Shown here piece after piece: positions 34,097 to 46,907 of a DNA stretch of 64,000 bases (positions within the stretch are counted from its first letter, which is position 1; each line of letters starts with the position of its first letter). Source of the DNA: Cotesia glomerata (taxonomy: Eukaryota > Arthropoda > Insecta > Hymenoptera > Braconidae). The stretch spans positions 5,831,515 through 5,895,514 of the forward strand of contig NC_058160.1 in the NCBI RefSeq assembly GCF_020080835.1, written 5' to 3'. Under the pieces are notes generated by a model. That model saw nothing but the letters and a program-made list of their open reading frames with translations, was not told the DNA's origin and did no database searches. The position numbers and the translations under genes were made by a program.

Positions 34097-36295
34097 TCAA
34101 CCAATACTTCTTAGCAGTGTAAAGTAGCTCATCGCTGTGTTAACAATCTAACAAAATAAAAATTTCAGTTGAAGTAAAATCTCCATAAATAATTAAATGT
34201 TAAAAAATTTACCTTTGAAAATTGAGCAAGATTAAGAGTAATAATTCCATAAACCGTAAAACGATATTCTTTGTGGGCCCGTCTCATCATGATTAATAGT
34301 ATCAGTTTTAATTTCTTATTCAATTGAATCCAATTAGAACAATAAATTGCATTATTTACTTCACCAAGCTAATAAAGTGAAATAAATATAAATAAAGTGA
34401 AAAAATAATAAAAAATATATGTACAAATACTTTTTCAGTTAGCATGTCAGCTTGTTTGCAGTACAAAAGAGTCTGTCCAAAAACATTTACCAAGTGTATT
34501 GTATTTTCGATGAGATGACTCCAATTTCCCTGGCTAATTTGCTGTGGAAATCATTTTGATAACGTTGTATATTGAACATTCTAAAAAGTTTTTATTTTTT
34601 TTCTTACTTGATCGACTCGATATAATGAAAAGCAGAGGTTTAATCCATTAATTAATGTAACGAAGAACGCAATAGGACTAAAAAATCTTTGAAGCCATTT
34701 ACAAAGTCTATGTGAGAATAAAAAAAATTTTATAAGGAAACAATTGAAAATAAATTAAATAAAACGAATTTCTTCTAAAAAAGTTAATTTATCTTCCCAT
34801 ACAGGGAAAAAAAAATTGGCATTGTTGTGACAAGAAATCAAATCGTTTAATTAACAATTTTATTTCTTAGCTGAAGAAATTTAAATTTATCTCACAGTAA
34901 TTTTCTTGTTGAAGAAAAGTTTTCTAGATTCAGGAAAAAAACAATTTTAGATAAACAACTTGCGAATTTTAATCCAAAATTGTTTTTTTTTTCTAAATCT
35001 AGAAAACTTTTTTTCATCAAAAATGTTTCTATAGGATAAATTTTGACTTCTTCACCTGAGAAATTAAATTATTGAAAATTTTCAACAAATTGATTTCTTG
35101 TCACAACAATGCCCATTTTTTTAAAATAAATTTTTTTTCAAAGTGTATAAAATAAATTATTAACATAAAAAAATAGAATTTCATAGAATTTTTAACAAAA
35201 ATTATTTTCTAAGGGATTAAAAGTCCATATAAAGCTTTACTTACAAAAACAATTGATTATGTTGTGAAATAATATTTATTAATTGCTGACAGTTTTCTTC
35301 TTCACTAGAAGTATTATCCTTATTGAAATTATTTAATCTATTTATTAATACCTTACAATGAAAAACAATCAAATCATTATGAAATTTTTTTATCTTTTAA
35401 CTAAAAAATTATTCCAACTATAACAATTATTACCTTGCATTGAATACTAACATGTGTTGTTAATTGGATGAATAGTATATCTCCACACAGCCAATAAACA
35501 ATAGCCAAAATTTCCGATACTTGTTCGAAGAAAAGACACGCGAAATATTTTGAAAATGTGTTTATCTTAAACGGATACTTAACTGGATACATTATTCGTG
35601 AGAATGTAAAAAAGTATTCCTCTGGATGGTATACAAAATGTTTGACAATTCCTCTGCAAAATATGTTGATAAGGATATTAAAAATATAATTTTTAATCTG
35701 AAATTCTTTTATTAAAGAAAATAATTTTACACATAAACTGGATAGGCATAACTAAATGCTAATGAAAATACTAAAACCATCACATAATTTCTCAATGATC
35801 GTGAATAACGCGCACTGTCTAATTCATCTTTGGTTAAAAATTTATTTGAGTATGCTGATTCCCAAGAAGCTTTGAGTTGTTGTAAAAAATCAAAAAGTTC
35901 TTTTCGATGAGTCCAACATCTTACTGCCTGTAATAAAAAGATAAAAATGTTTCTCATATCTTTTTTAAACCAGCTTAATTATTTTTTTTACAAAATTTTA
36001 TTACCTTAAACATACAAAGCATTCCTGACAGCATTGCGGTAAATATTCCAGCCGCATAAGTAATACTGATGGATATTACTTGAATGATTTTCATTATTTC
36101 CATAGATATCAATAAACTCATTATTATAAGTCCAATTAACGGAGTTATTTTTTGCCACCATTTTTCAGTTTCTTTTTTGTTGGAAAATACACAATTAAAG
36201 TATGACAATCCCATGCATCGCAATATCCGAATTTCAGTATGAAAAAAACTTTCAAATGATACAAAATCAAACGTTGTTGATTGATCATTAAACAT
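34097..36295 (-). CDS. Odorant receptor 1 (7tm_6), intact
   Basis: Eight exons (36295-36005, 35927-35731, 35653-35434, 35351-35245, 34707-34608, 34541-34431, 34368-34213, 34147-34097) total 1233 bp for 410 residues, typical of insect odorant receptors. Several hydrophobic segments are visible (ITPLIGLIIMSLLI; LTLNLAQF-like near the end). The C-terminal part TVYGIITLNLAQFSK then IVNTAMSYFTLLRSIG is the conserved 7tm_6 ending. RCWTHRKELFDFL in exon 2 and WLCGDILFIQLTTHV in exon 3 recur in the neighbouring loci. These proteins are ligand-binding subunits of odour-gated cation channels with Orco, in the dendrites of olfactory neurons. It shares exon structure with three further loci downstream in the cluster. 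The ligand is unknown. Confidence 0.93.
34799..35145. mobile_element. CACTGAGAAAAA-family foldback in OR1 intron 4
   Basis: ACAGGGAAAAAAAAATTGGC and TAAATTTTTTTTCAAAGTGT are imperfect inverted ends. The interior repeats the GAAATCAAAATTTTTC-like and GACAAGAAATCA-type blocks seen at 39975-40338. Confidence 0.55.
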
Positions 36296-36973
36296 TTTAA
36301 TATCAATTTATAAATTAATTTAAGACCGATATAAATTTATTTCAGTATCACCAAGGAGTCATCAACCGATAGCTATTCCCTATAGGCTTTTGGTCTTGAG
36401 AATAGTTGAAGATATTAATGTCACAGAAGAAATGAAACATTGTTCATTCGTTTCCAAGAAGCTTATAACATTATAAGTAGAGAAAATTACATACAATTAC
36501 TTTAAATTGTCCAAGGTAGCACGGTACCTTCGGGTAAAAATCGATTGAAATACAAGTGCTCATACTAATTTATGAACATCTGTCGCGTTATAATTTTGGT
36601 CGGTCAGAATTATAGGATATCGACAAATTGGTAAGATAATTTATACTCTTTGCACGCTATATGTGAACTCAAGGGTTAAACCTTAAGTGGTATAAGAAAT
36701 AGGAAATTTTCTGAGATTTTTTTTTCTTCCAACCTTGTTTGATACAATGTATAAAGAAAAAAACTTGTGTAAGTCCAGGCAGTGGAGGTGTTAAAATTTT
36801 CGGTGTTCAATTCTAACACCGAAGCGGTGTTAAAGCAGTGTTGAAGTATTTTTCAATACTTATAACTTCTTTTTTCACAGTTTTACTTACTGAATCATAG
36901 TTTTATTAAATTCATTAGCGACTAATTATCAAAACCTGTAGAGCGTAAAAAATTTGAGGAGAGAATGCGGGGT
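36296..36973. other. 5' flank of OR1
   Basis: Presumed promoter and intergenic DNA. I see no clear TATA-plus-initiator pair and no repeat. Confidence 0.3.
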
Positions 36974-37889
36974 ACTCTGTAAAAAATCCGGAGTGAATCG
37001 GGAGTGAATTTCACTCCCATCACTCGGAGTTCCGGAGTGAAGTAATTAATCACTCCGCGTAGGGAGTGAGTCCGGAGTTTTTATTTTCGGAGTGATTTCG
37101 GAGTGATTTCGAATTTCACTCCGAAAAATATCCGCGTTCGGAGTTTTTAAAATAAATAAAATAAGGATGAATTTTCGTTCTACAAAAAAAATCTCAAAAT
37201 TAATCTTTATATATATATTTCTTCTGTGCGTGTGTTTGTCACTGAACTCTTCCTAAACGGCTGGACCGATTTTAATGAAATTTTTTGTGTCTTCCGGTGG
37301 ATTCCAGAATGGTTTAGATTCACAATTCAGTCTACGAGAAAATGTTTATTTAATAGATTTTTTATTTATAAATTGTTGTTGACCTTGACTACCCACATGC
37401 ACTTTTCATATATTTTATAAATATCATATATATAAGATATATGAAAAAATTCATGTGGGTACTCAAATGAAAGGTCTCGATGAGTATAAAATCATAATGG
37501 ACTTATATTTATGAAAATGTTCATAATTAACGAATGATAATGTATTTTGTTAACTAATGATGTTTTTAACGATATAAGCTCATTCCGATGTTACACTCAT
37601 CAAGAGCTTTCATTTGAGTACCCACATGCATTTTTGATATATTTTTCATATATACATATATATTATATACATGTATATATGAAAAATATATCAAAAATGC
37701 ATGTGGGTACTCAAATGAAAGCTCTTGATGAGTATAAAATTAGAATGAGTTTATATTTACGAAAATGTTAATTATTGAAGAATGCCCATTGAATATTGTT
37801 AACTAATGATGTTTTTCACTATACAAGCTCATTCCTAAAATTTCTAAATTTAAGACGTGTGTACATGACAACGTCTGTCGGGTCTGCTA

Positions 37890-37923
<34 letters not shown>

Positions 37924-38256
37924 ACATATTTTTTTTTGACAATTTTTGATTATAATTAATTTATAAAAAAAAATAAATAAAAACATCATAATAATAATTA
38001 AAATGAAATATTATTAAAAATAATAAATTAAATTTTTAATAATTAAATATAAAAAGGGTTTATAAAAATATTTTCTTTACAAAAATTTATTTATTTCTAA
38101 ATTCATTTATTTTGAGAGTGAATGCGGAGTGAATTTTATTATTAATAAAAATTAACTCCTTCTCGGAGTAAATATCACTCCCGCTGGGAGTGAATTAATT
38201 AAAAATCATTCACTCTTCATTTACTCCGCGTTCACTCCGCAAATTTTTTACAGTGT
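36974..38256. mobile_element. TA-flanked MITE-like element rich in CACTCCGGAGT motifs, split by a Helitron
   Basis: CTCTGTAAAAAATCCGGAG and its inverse ATTTTTTACAGTG bound the element, with TA on both sides. Both ends are packed with GGAGTGAA, CGGAGT and CACTCC words in both orientations. A Helitron (37204-37890) sits in the middle. Without it the element would be about 600 bp. Confidence 0.65.
37204..37890 (+). mobile_element. Non-autonomous Helitron of a second subfamily, copy 4
   Basis: Starts TCTTTATATATATATTTCTT after an A and ends GTCGGGTCTGCTAG before a T. The first 120 bp (GTGCGTGTGTTTGTCACTGA, CGGCTGGACCGATTTTAATG) differ from the other three copies. The interior CACATGCATTTTTGATATAT and GATGAGTATAAAAT blocks are shared with them. 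Confidence 0.8.
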
Positions 38257-39014
38257 AAATGATGTTTAATTGATTTAATCTCGCCAGAGTGAAATCCACT
38301 CCGAAAAGGATCTAATTCATCTTATAATTAAAAAAATTCAGTGGAGTGAATTGTATGTTTTTTTGAATGGATAAAAATAAAAATAAAAAAATACTTTTAC
38401 TCGTTTAAAAATTATAAAATGTGTATTTAAAAATTTTTTAAGACTAAAATTGAATTATTGTTTGTTTGAATTTTTTACAAAATTTGAAATTTTTTTATAC
38501 TGACAAAAAAAATGGCATATAAAACTTGTTTCAGTTAAATAAAAATTTATATTCATTCAAAAACTCTGTAATCATGTGTTTTTCGGATTAAAATCCACAT
38601 TCACTTGGCAATCACTCTGCAAAAAAAAAGAACTCCAGGTTTACTCCGTACGCAGAGGATTTTATTTTGCACACCGGTACTTCGAGTCGCAGAAGTGAAA
38701 ATTCACTCTTAATTTTTTTACGATGTAGCATTTATTCAATTTTTCCATTTTTAACATCGCTTTTTTTATAGTGTAAAAATTTGATTAATTTTCAAGTGAA
38801 TTTATCAAAAAAAATAATAATGGAACGTATTTTTGGGTAATTAGAACAAATTTATACATTTTTCTCAGCGTCAAGCAGGTAAAAAAAATATTTTACATAT
38901 ATGTATTGAAAAAAAAAATATTTTTTTGACTCTTAAACTACATAACGGAGACATCAATCTTAAATAACTTTTTTAGGTTTACAACCAATTCATTGTAGTT
39001 ATAAAAAAATTAAA
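38257..39014. other. Intergenic DNA between OR2 and the CACTCC-rich element
   Basis: AT-rich, with a few isolated CACTCCG words that may be debris of the neighbouring element. No gene. Confidence 0.35.
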
Positions 39015-42000
39015 TTATCCAAAGCTTCTTAATAGCGCAAAGTAACTCATCGCAGCATTAACGATCTAAATAAAAGAAAGAAATTAAAAAATACCTGGGA
39101 AAAAATGGAATAAATCTACTTGCATCTACATTCAAGCACGATTTTAGATATACAGAGATCTAATTTAAAATGCATATGGGGTGGAAGCACCATTTATGGA
39201 CACTATACTATTTTTGGACATTTGATGTCCAAATTATTGTATAAATAATCTATAAACGTAATTGTATCATAAATTCTGTTTGCATGTAGGTAAGCGTTTA
39301 AAAATTCTATAAAAATATTATTTTAACTTTACAATTTTCTGCATAATCATTGAATTTTAAAGTGTCTAAATCTAGCACTAAAGTGTCCATAATCGGTGGT
39401 TCTACACTATTACAGTGATAAATATAAAAAAAAAAATTAGGAAAACGGTTGACCCTAAAGGCCATCCCTGCAACTTCCCGCTAATTCCATACCTAAGCGC
39501 TCAATATTTCACTTATTTTGTTTTTGAGCTCTCCGAGCTCAAAGAGATAGCTCTTCGAGCTCAAAAATTTGATAGAAGTTTCATAAAACACTATTTATTG
39601 AATTTTCAAACCTCAATTTATGAAAATTTTTGAAAATCCGGGTAAAACCATCAACTTCTCAACTTTTGAAAATTTTCAATTTTTTTAGCGGGAAATTAAA
39701 AATTTATGTAAAAAATAGAGATCTAAAAGAACGCACCCTTTTTTAGATTTCTGTTTATTGAAAAAAAAATTGAATGAAAAATTACAATAGTAACATTGTA
39801 ATCCGTGACCAGACTTTCAATTACGTCACTCTGATGATTTTACATTTTAAAATTTATGATGATATATCGTAAAAATGTCTACAAAAGTAGTAAATATCCG
39901 AATTTTAACGATGTAACATTATAAAGTTCAAAATGTAAAATTATCAAAGTGATCATATTGAAAGTCTAGTCTCCTACGCTGAGAGAAAAAATTTCTTTTG
40001 AAAAAAATTGGCATTGTTATGACAAGAAATTAATTTGCTGAAAATTTTTAACAATTTTATTTCTTAGCCGAAGAAATCAAAACTTTTCCCAAAGTAACTT
40101 TTTTGTTGAAAAAAAGGATTTTTGATTGGGAAAAAAAAAATTTTAGATAAACAACTTGCAAATTTTCATTCAACATGGTTTTTTCCCAAATCTATAAAAC
40201 TTTTTTCCAAGTTGTTACTGTAAGAAAAATTTTGATTTTTTCAGCTAAAAAATAAAATTGTTGAAAATTTTCAACAAAGTAATTTCTTATTACAACATTA
40301 CTCATTTTTTTCAAAATACATTTTTTTTTCTCAGTGTAGATTACAATGTTACCATTGTAATTTTTGATATAATTCTTTTCCCATGTAGATGCAAAAAATT
40401 TTTTCCCGTAAAGTTAATACTTGTCATTCTTTTATCTTCAATAAAACAGTTTTATACAAACCCTTGTGAATTGCAATAAATTGAGGGTAATAATCCCATA
40501 AATTGTAAATTGATATCGTTTTTGAGCTCGTCTTATTATCATTATCATCATTGTTTTTAATTTTTTATCGCAATGAGTCCAATTGGAGTAATAAACTGCA
40601 TAACTTATCTCTTCAAACTAAGAAAAATTTTATTTCAATAAAAACATAGTATGAAAAAAATAATTATAATCTATGTAGTAGGTAAGTAAAAAAATTAATA
40701 CTTTTTCCGCCAAAGTGTCGGCATACTTGCAATATAAAACTGTTTGGCCAAGAACTGCGACCAAATGGAGTACGTTTATCAAAAGATTACTCCAGTTTTG
40801 TTCATTTATTTCCTATTAATAAAATTTATGTTGTAACAGCAATCATTTTTTAATTAACTATTCATATTAATTTTTTCTTACTCCGTCGACGCGATACAAA
40901 GAAAAGCAAAGATTAGCTCCATTTATTAAAGTCACGAAAAATGCGATAGGACTGAAAAATTTTTGGAGCCAGCAGCAATGTCTGAAAAAAATTAACAAGT
41001 ATTTTTTTTTAAGAGTACCAAACAATTAATTAGTTAAATTAATCACTTGAATACTAACTAACTTATAGCGATTATTTTTAAATACCTACTACATACAAAT
41101 ATAATTGATGATGACGAAAGATAATATCTGCCAGTTCTTTGTTGTTTTCTTCAGAAGAAGCAATTTTAGTTTTATTAATATCATGAAGCCTGTTGACTAA
41201 TATCTAAAAATAATTGAGTACAGTTAAGCAATATTGATTGACAATTAATATAAAAATATTATTACCATGCATTGAACATAAACATGTGTTGTTAATTGAA
41301 TGAAAAGTGCATCTCCGCACAACCAGAAAACGATAGCAAGTAACTCAGCTACTTGTTCGAAGAGGAGACACATGAAGTACACTCCATATGAATTAATTAC
41401 AAACGGATAATCGACTGGGTATATTATGATGGATAAATTGAAAAAGTATTGATCTCTGTAAAAAATCAAGTGGCTGCCGAGAACACTATGAAGAATATAA
41501 GAAAAAAAGTAATTAAAATTTAATTAATTTTTAGCGATATTCAAATTATTTTACATGTAAGCAGGAAACCCGTAACTGACAGCTAATGCAATACATGTGT
41601 ATGTCAAATAATTTCTTAATGATCTTGCAAAAAGTACAGTATCTAATATACTGTCAGTGACGAAGTTATTTAAGTTAGCTGTTTCCCATAGAATTTTTAA
41701 CTTTCGTAAAAATTCAAAGAGTTCTTTTCGATGAGTCCAACATCTTATTGCCTAAAAAATTTTATTATTATTAATATTTTTATTTTTTATTTTATTTATC
41801 AAAATTTTTAGACCCTAAAGCCTTAGCTCCCTAAGGGCCTTACATATAAATATATAGTAGGGTGGCGCAAAAAAACCGATTATTTTTTATTTTTAATCTC
41901 GAGTGAAAAAATGTTAGTTTTTGATGTTTTAAGAGCTCTCTCCAAAGGACAGCTTAAAAAAAATTTTTTAAGAGGTCGCTCCAAATTTTTTTAAATTTCA

Positions 42001-43341
42001 AAAATCATCAAAAATCGATTTTTTTTTTCTCGTTACGTCATAATTTTATAGACCAAAAAAAAAAGGTTTTCCTGAAAGTTTCAGTTCAAATTGTGAATTT
42101 TAAAAGGTCGCTCATAATTTTTTTTTAATTTATTACACTGAGAAAACAGTTCATTTAAATGAAATGAGGCTCGTTAACTATAAATAAATCTCTTATTTAA
42201 ATATTACAAGAAATATTTATTTGATACAAATAAATTGATTTATTTGAGACAAAGTTACAGTATATTTGAATGAAATCCAGATTTGTTTATAGTTAACAAA
42301 TATTTCTTTGGTGCTAACAATGATATATTTCAACCAAATCAGATTTGTTAACTATAAATAAATGGTATGTTTGAATATACTCAAAGCAATGATTTTTAGT
42401 TTTAGATTAGGAAAGAAGTAAAAGTAGACATATCGAACGTTTGGGGTTAAATGGGCAATTCTTTTGGAATTATTAATTATACTGAAATTAACAATAATAC
42501 TATAAAGTTATTCGACGTTTTTAATTTTTAATTTATTTTTTTTTATTTATTAAATTAGATCTAGAAAATATTTTTTTAAAATTGCACTTATAATTTTTCA
42601 AGTTTTTTACGAATGAAGTTTTTTAAAAAAATTTCTTTTGTAACAATTTTTTCAATAAAAAAAATTCTAAAAATTTTATAATAATAAAATTATCACGAAA
42701 AAATTTTAATTAAAAAGTTCCACGACTAAAAATTAAAAAAAAATTACAAGTGCATTAAAATATGTGTTTTATCGTTGATCTGTAATAAAAATTAAAAAAA
42801 TTGACAGCTGTCTGCTAACTTCAGCATCATAATTATTAATGTCGATTTTTTAAAATCTTCGATTTTCTTAGCGGGAAGTTAAAAAATATGAATTTGAATA
42901 TTTAGTAATTACAGTTATTTATCATCTTTATCTACAATAAACTTGTAACACTTAAATCGAAATTCATTGTAATCAATAATCGTAACCATCTCCTCCAGTA
43001 ACTGGTTCCACGCTCTAATATTATTTAGATTAAATATAAATAAAAATAAACCTTACTTTAAAGGTACAAAGCATTCCGGAAAGCATTGCTGTAAGTATTT
43101 CAGTTGCATCAGGAATATCAACTACTATTACTCGTAAAGCTCTTATTATTTCCATAGAAATCAACAAACTCATTGTTAAAATACCACACAATGGAATTAT
43201 TTTTTCCCACCATTTTTCAGTTTCTTTTTTATTCGAAAACACACGATTAAAATATGACAATCCCATACAACGTAAAATCCAAACATCTCCATTAAAAATT
43301 TCTTCGAACGTAATAAAATTTGTTAATTCTTTCCCGCTCAT
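39015..43341 (-). CDS. Odorant receptor 2 (7tm_6), intact
   Basis: Eight exons (43341-43057, 41751-41555, 41485-41266, 41203-41097, 40981-40882, 40812-40702, 40617-40462, 39065-39015) total 1227 bp for 408 residues. Exons 2-8 match those of OR1 exactly in length; only exon 1 is two codons shorter. Conserved stretches include ILRCMGLSYFNRVFSNKKET, RCWTHRKELFEFL, WLCGDALFIQLTTHV, QKFFSPIAFFVTLING and the ending AAMSYFALLRSFG. Introns 1 and 7 are enlarged by mobile DNA. The exon 7 donor is GTTTGT, weaker than the GTAAGT-type donors elsewhere, so splicing there may be inefficient. The role is as for OR1, with unknown ligand. Confidence 0.92.
39430..39690 (-). repeat. Fragment of the AACTTCCCGCTAA repeat in OR2 intron 7
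   Basis: Reverse of the right end of the 6756-7595 repeat, including GGTTGACCCTAAAGGCCATC, CAACTTCCCGCTAATTCCAT and paired GAGCTC words. Confidence 0.65.
39975..40338. mobile_element. CACTGAGAAAAA-family foldback in OR2 intron 7
   Basis: ACGCTGAGAGAAAAAATTTC and ATTTTTTTTTCTCAGTGTAG are inverted ends. Internal GTTGAAAATTTTCAACA arms also pair. Confidence 0.65.
41860..43056. repeat. Repeat-rich OR2 intron 1
   Basis: Starts with a TAGGGTGGCGCAAAAAAACC end typical of a DNA transposon whose partner end I cannot find. Next come a block of TAACTATAAATAAAT inverted words (42150-42370), AT-rich GTTAGCCGACAT-like debris (42500-42840) and a TTAGCGGGAAGTTAA remnant near 42873. Confidence 0.45.
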
Positions 43342-44293
43342 TTTATCATTAAAGTGTATCCAATAATGTCATTTAAAAATTACTTTTGATCTGCAATCTC
43401 GTGAGTACAATGTAATTCGTTCCCTAGTTTCTGGAGACCTATTATCATTGAAATTGTAATTTATATGCAATTTACTACATAAGATAATTGAAGGAGTTTA
43501 AACGTAAAGTACATCGCTCTAATCAATTTATGCACATCTGTTTCAAATTAAATCGATCGGGTTGACTCAGAACTAAGCAAACAGTCAAAGATGGTACAGT
43601 ATTACTATCATGTAGAGGTGCTAGTAAATGCAGTCTAGTAAGGACTTACAAATTATTATAAGAACATAATTTAATTATTTCGTATATTAAGCTTATGAGC
43701 TTCTAAATCATTAATAAATATTTTATTTTGTGTTTTTCAGCAAATCTCACTGCATCATTAATAGTTTAATATAAAAGTGCTGGACTTGTTGGTAGTAATT
43801 TATTTATTAATTTATTTATTATCTTCACATACAATAACACATTTTTTTGCTTAATTAAAAAAGGTAAATCATTTCCAGCTTAGTATAAACAAAGAAGAAG
43901 ATGAAGATGAAAATAAGTGATTCACGACAGTGTGAAATTTTTACTTACCGAAAAACATGATGTTGAAATTAACAGGCATATGACAATTTTAAAAAAATTT
44001 TATAGCAATTAAATTACTATAAAAAAATTTCACTTGTAAAAATTTTAACAAATTAAAAGTATAAATTTAAAAAAATATTTTTTCATTATTATAATTGATT
44101 TTTTATAAAAATCCAAATAATTGTCAAATGTCTGCTGATTTTAAATCATGAAATTTATTTTTCTTCGGAATATTTTTTATGATGCATATTAATTAATATT
44201 GTGATCTGTTATGACTTATGACGAATATTATTTAATGATGTGATCTGACTAAACATATATTTGTCTTCACTATCGAGTTTTGATAATTGTAAA
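43342..44293. other. Intergenic DNA between OR2 and the OR3 pseudogene
   Basis: From about 43875 it is the start of a segment duplicated at 49797 onwards (shared AGTATAAACAAAGAAGAAGA). No gene. Confidence 0.5.
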
Positions 44294-45503
44294 CTATCCA
44301 AAACTTCTCAATAATGTAAAATAGCTCATAGCTGCGTTTACAATCTAAGAAGTAAAAAAGAAAAATTACTCATTTACGAACGGTAGTTTATAATAATGAG
44401 AGAATTATTACCTTTGTGAATTGATTGAGGTTGAAAGTTATTACTCCATAAACTGTAAACTTATACTCTTTTTGAGCGCGTTTCATGATCATTAAAACCA
44501 TTGTTTTGAATTTTTTAGATGAGCTCGTCCAGTCACAAAAGTAAATGGCTTCACCAACATTTTCAAGCTATAAATAATATTTGATAATAATAGGAAGGAA
44601 TTTTGAACTAATTTATAAAATTATAATACCTCAACAGTTAAAATTTCTGCATGCATACAATACAAAATTGTTTGACCTAAAACGGCAAGTAAATGTTTTA
44701 CATTTACTAAAAGACCGCTCCAATTCTTCTGATTGATTTCCTGTCAATAAATATTTGAAGTATATTTTTAAACCATGTCGTTACTCTTATAGTGTAATGT
44801 AAACTTTGTCAAATAATAAATTTATGCATTGACTATTTATCTTACTTGATCGACGCGAAAAAGAGAAAAACAAAGGTTTGCTGCATTAATCAATGTGACA
44901 AAAAGGACAATTGGACTAAAAAATCTTTGGAGCCATTGGCAATATCTGATAAAACATAATAAAGCTTTGTTTGAATTAAAATATTACACTCTTTGCAAAA
45001 TTTAGAGGAGCAAAAAAAATTTTCAAAAATTTTTCTATGATTTTTGATAAGCTGCATTTTAGTGAGAAATCATTATAGCCCACAGAATCTAGCCAATTTA
45101 ATAGAAAGCACTCGGAAGATAATGATTTCGATACTTAACCGGTTAATTAAGAATTCTAATAAGTACCTAACGGTAGATTTAATTTGTTCATAAATTATAA
45201 GTGAACAAAAAAAAATGTAAATTGAAAATTAAATATCTCCGAAACTATGATATCTGACGTGTAAAGTATTTACAAACAAATTGTAGAGCTTAAAAAAAAG
45301 CTACAATTCCTTTTTTTTTAATCTACGTCTATTGCGGAAAGTTTAGCTATTTTGAAAAAAATTAATTTTTGGTAGATATCGAGTGACTGTGAGTTGAACG
45401 CAATTTGATTTTCAAACTTTACCTGTCAGGTTCATAGTTTCAGAGATATTTAATTTTGAATTTACATTTTTTTGTTAACTTAGAATTTATAAAAAAAAAA
45501 AAT

Positions 45504-45539
<36 letters not shown>

Positions 45540-46906
45540 AAAAGACAAAAATTTTTCTAAGCCCATTGACCGATAAAACGAATGATAAAAACTTTACAAA
45601 TTTTTTTTCACGATATTTTTAGGATTGCGTGAAAACTACGGCTCCTAAAAATTTTTAGCTACAAGACCTATAGACTAGTATTTATCAGGTCTGGAAAGTT
45701 TTTTTCTAAACTTTTGCTATGAAAATTTTTCACTGAAACATAGCTTGTCGAAAATAACTGAAATTTTTTTTTGCCGTATCTGTATAGTAATTACGTACAA
45801 AAATTGTTGGTGATGTTCCGTTACAATATTTGCTAATTCTTCATGACTTGTATTTTTTGTATCATTGAGTGCAGTTCCACTAAGGCTAAGCAGTCTATTT
45901 GTTAATATCTGTATTAATGATAGTATCAATATAAAGATTCTCAATCAATAAAAAATTTAATTTTATGATAGAAAAAAACTTTTATTTTGTTAGTCAGTAG
46001 CTTAATAAAAAAAAATTATTACCGTGCTATGAATGCTAACATGAGTTGTTAATTGTATAAACATGACATCTCCACAGAGCCAATATATGTAGCATAAGAA
46101 AATAATTGTTTGTTCAAAAATGAGACATATAAAATACCGGGGAAAAGTGTTAACTGTAAAAGGATAACTGATAGGGTATATAATAATAGAAAAATTAAAA
46201 AAATATTGGTCTCTGTGTGAGATAAAATGGTTGGTAAATACCCTGTTGAATGAAATCAATAATTATAGAAAATAAATGAACTGACATTTTTCAGCAAAAA
46301 ATACTAAATTGAATGTTTCTTACACATATGGAGAAAATCCAAAAGTAACAACCAAAAATAATAATCCGACTATCAATTGATTTCTTAATGATCTTGCTTA
46401 AAGTACACTATCTAGTATTGGTTCTGTTATTAATTGTTTTGATGAAGCAGTCTCCCAAAGTACTTTAATCTTTCTAATAAAATCAAAAAGTTATTTTCTA
46501 TGTGTCCAGCATCTTAGAGCCTGTAAAATTGAGTATCAAAATTCAATATGAGTAAATAAATATATTAAGTATAAAAATAGAATGAAATTTTTAAAAGTTT
46601 GATTACTTTAAAACAACAAAGTGAACTTGAAAGTAATGCCGTAAACATTTCAGGGGCAAGAGTAATATCGTAAGCTATAATTTCTATGAGAGCAACTGTC
46701 AAAAAATACAGCATTAGAGACAGTGTTATTATCCCAAAAAGTGGAGTGATTTTTTCCCACTAATATTCAGATTCTTCTTGACTTGAAAATATACGTTTAA
46801 AATGTAACAGTCCCATGTAACGTAACATACGAATTTCAGCATTGAAGAATTCATCAAACGGCACGGAATTTATTATTTCAAGTTGACTCATTTTAGTTTC
46901 TGACAT
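44294..46906 (-). pseudogene. Odorant receptor 3 pseudogene (7tm_6)
   Basis: All eight exon positions are preserved with GT/AG borders (46906-46607, 46520-46324, 46242-46023, 45908-45799, 44945-44846, 44740-44630, 44567-44412, 44344-44294). The sequence is a close paralogue of OR4. Three nonsense changes break it: a Trp codon reads TAG at 46762-46760 in exon 1, a Glu codon reads TAA at 46493-46491, and a Tyr codon reads TAA at 46400-46398, both in exon 2. OR4 has the sense codon at each place. A pogo-like element starts at the first base of the ATG, replacing the upstream region. Splice sites and later exons still look clean, so inactivation is recent. Confidence 0.92.
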
Positions 46907-46907
46907 A

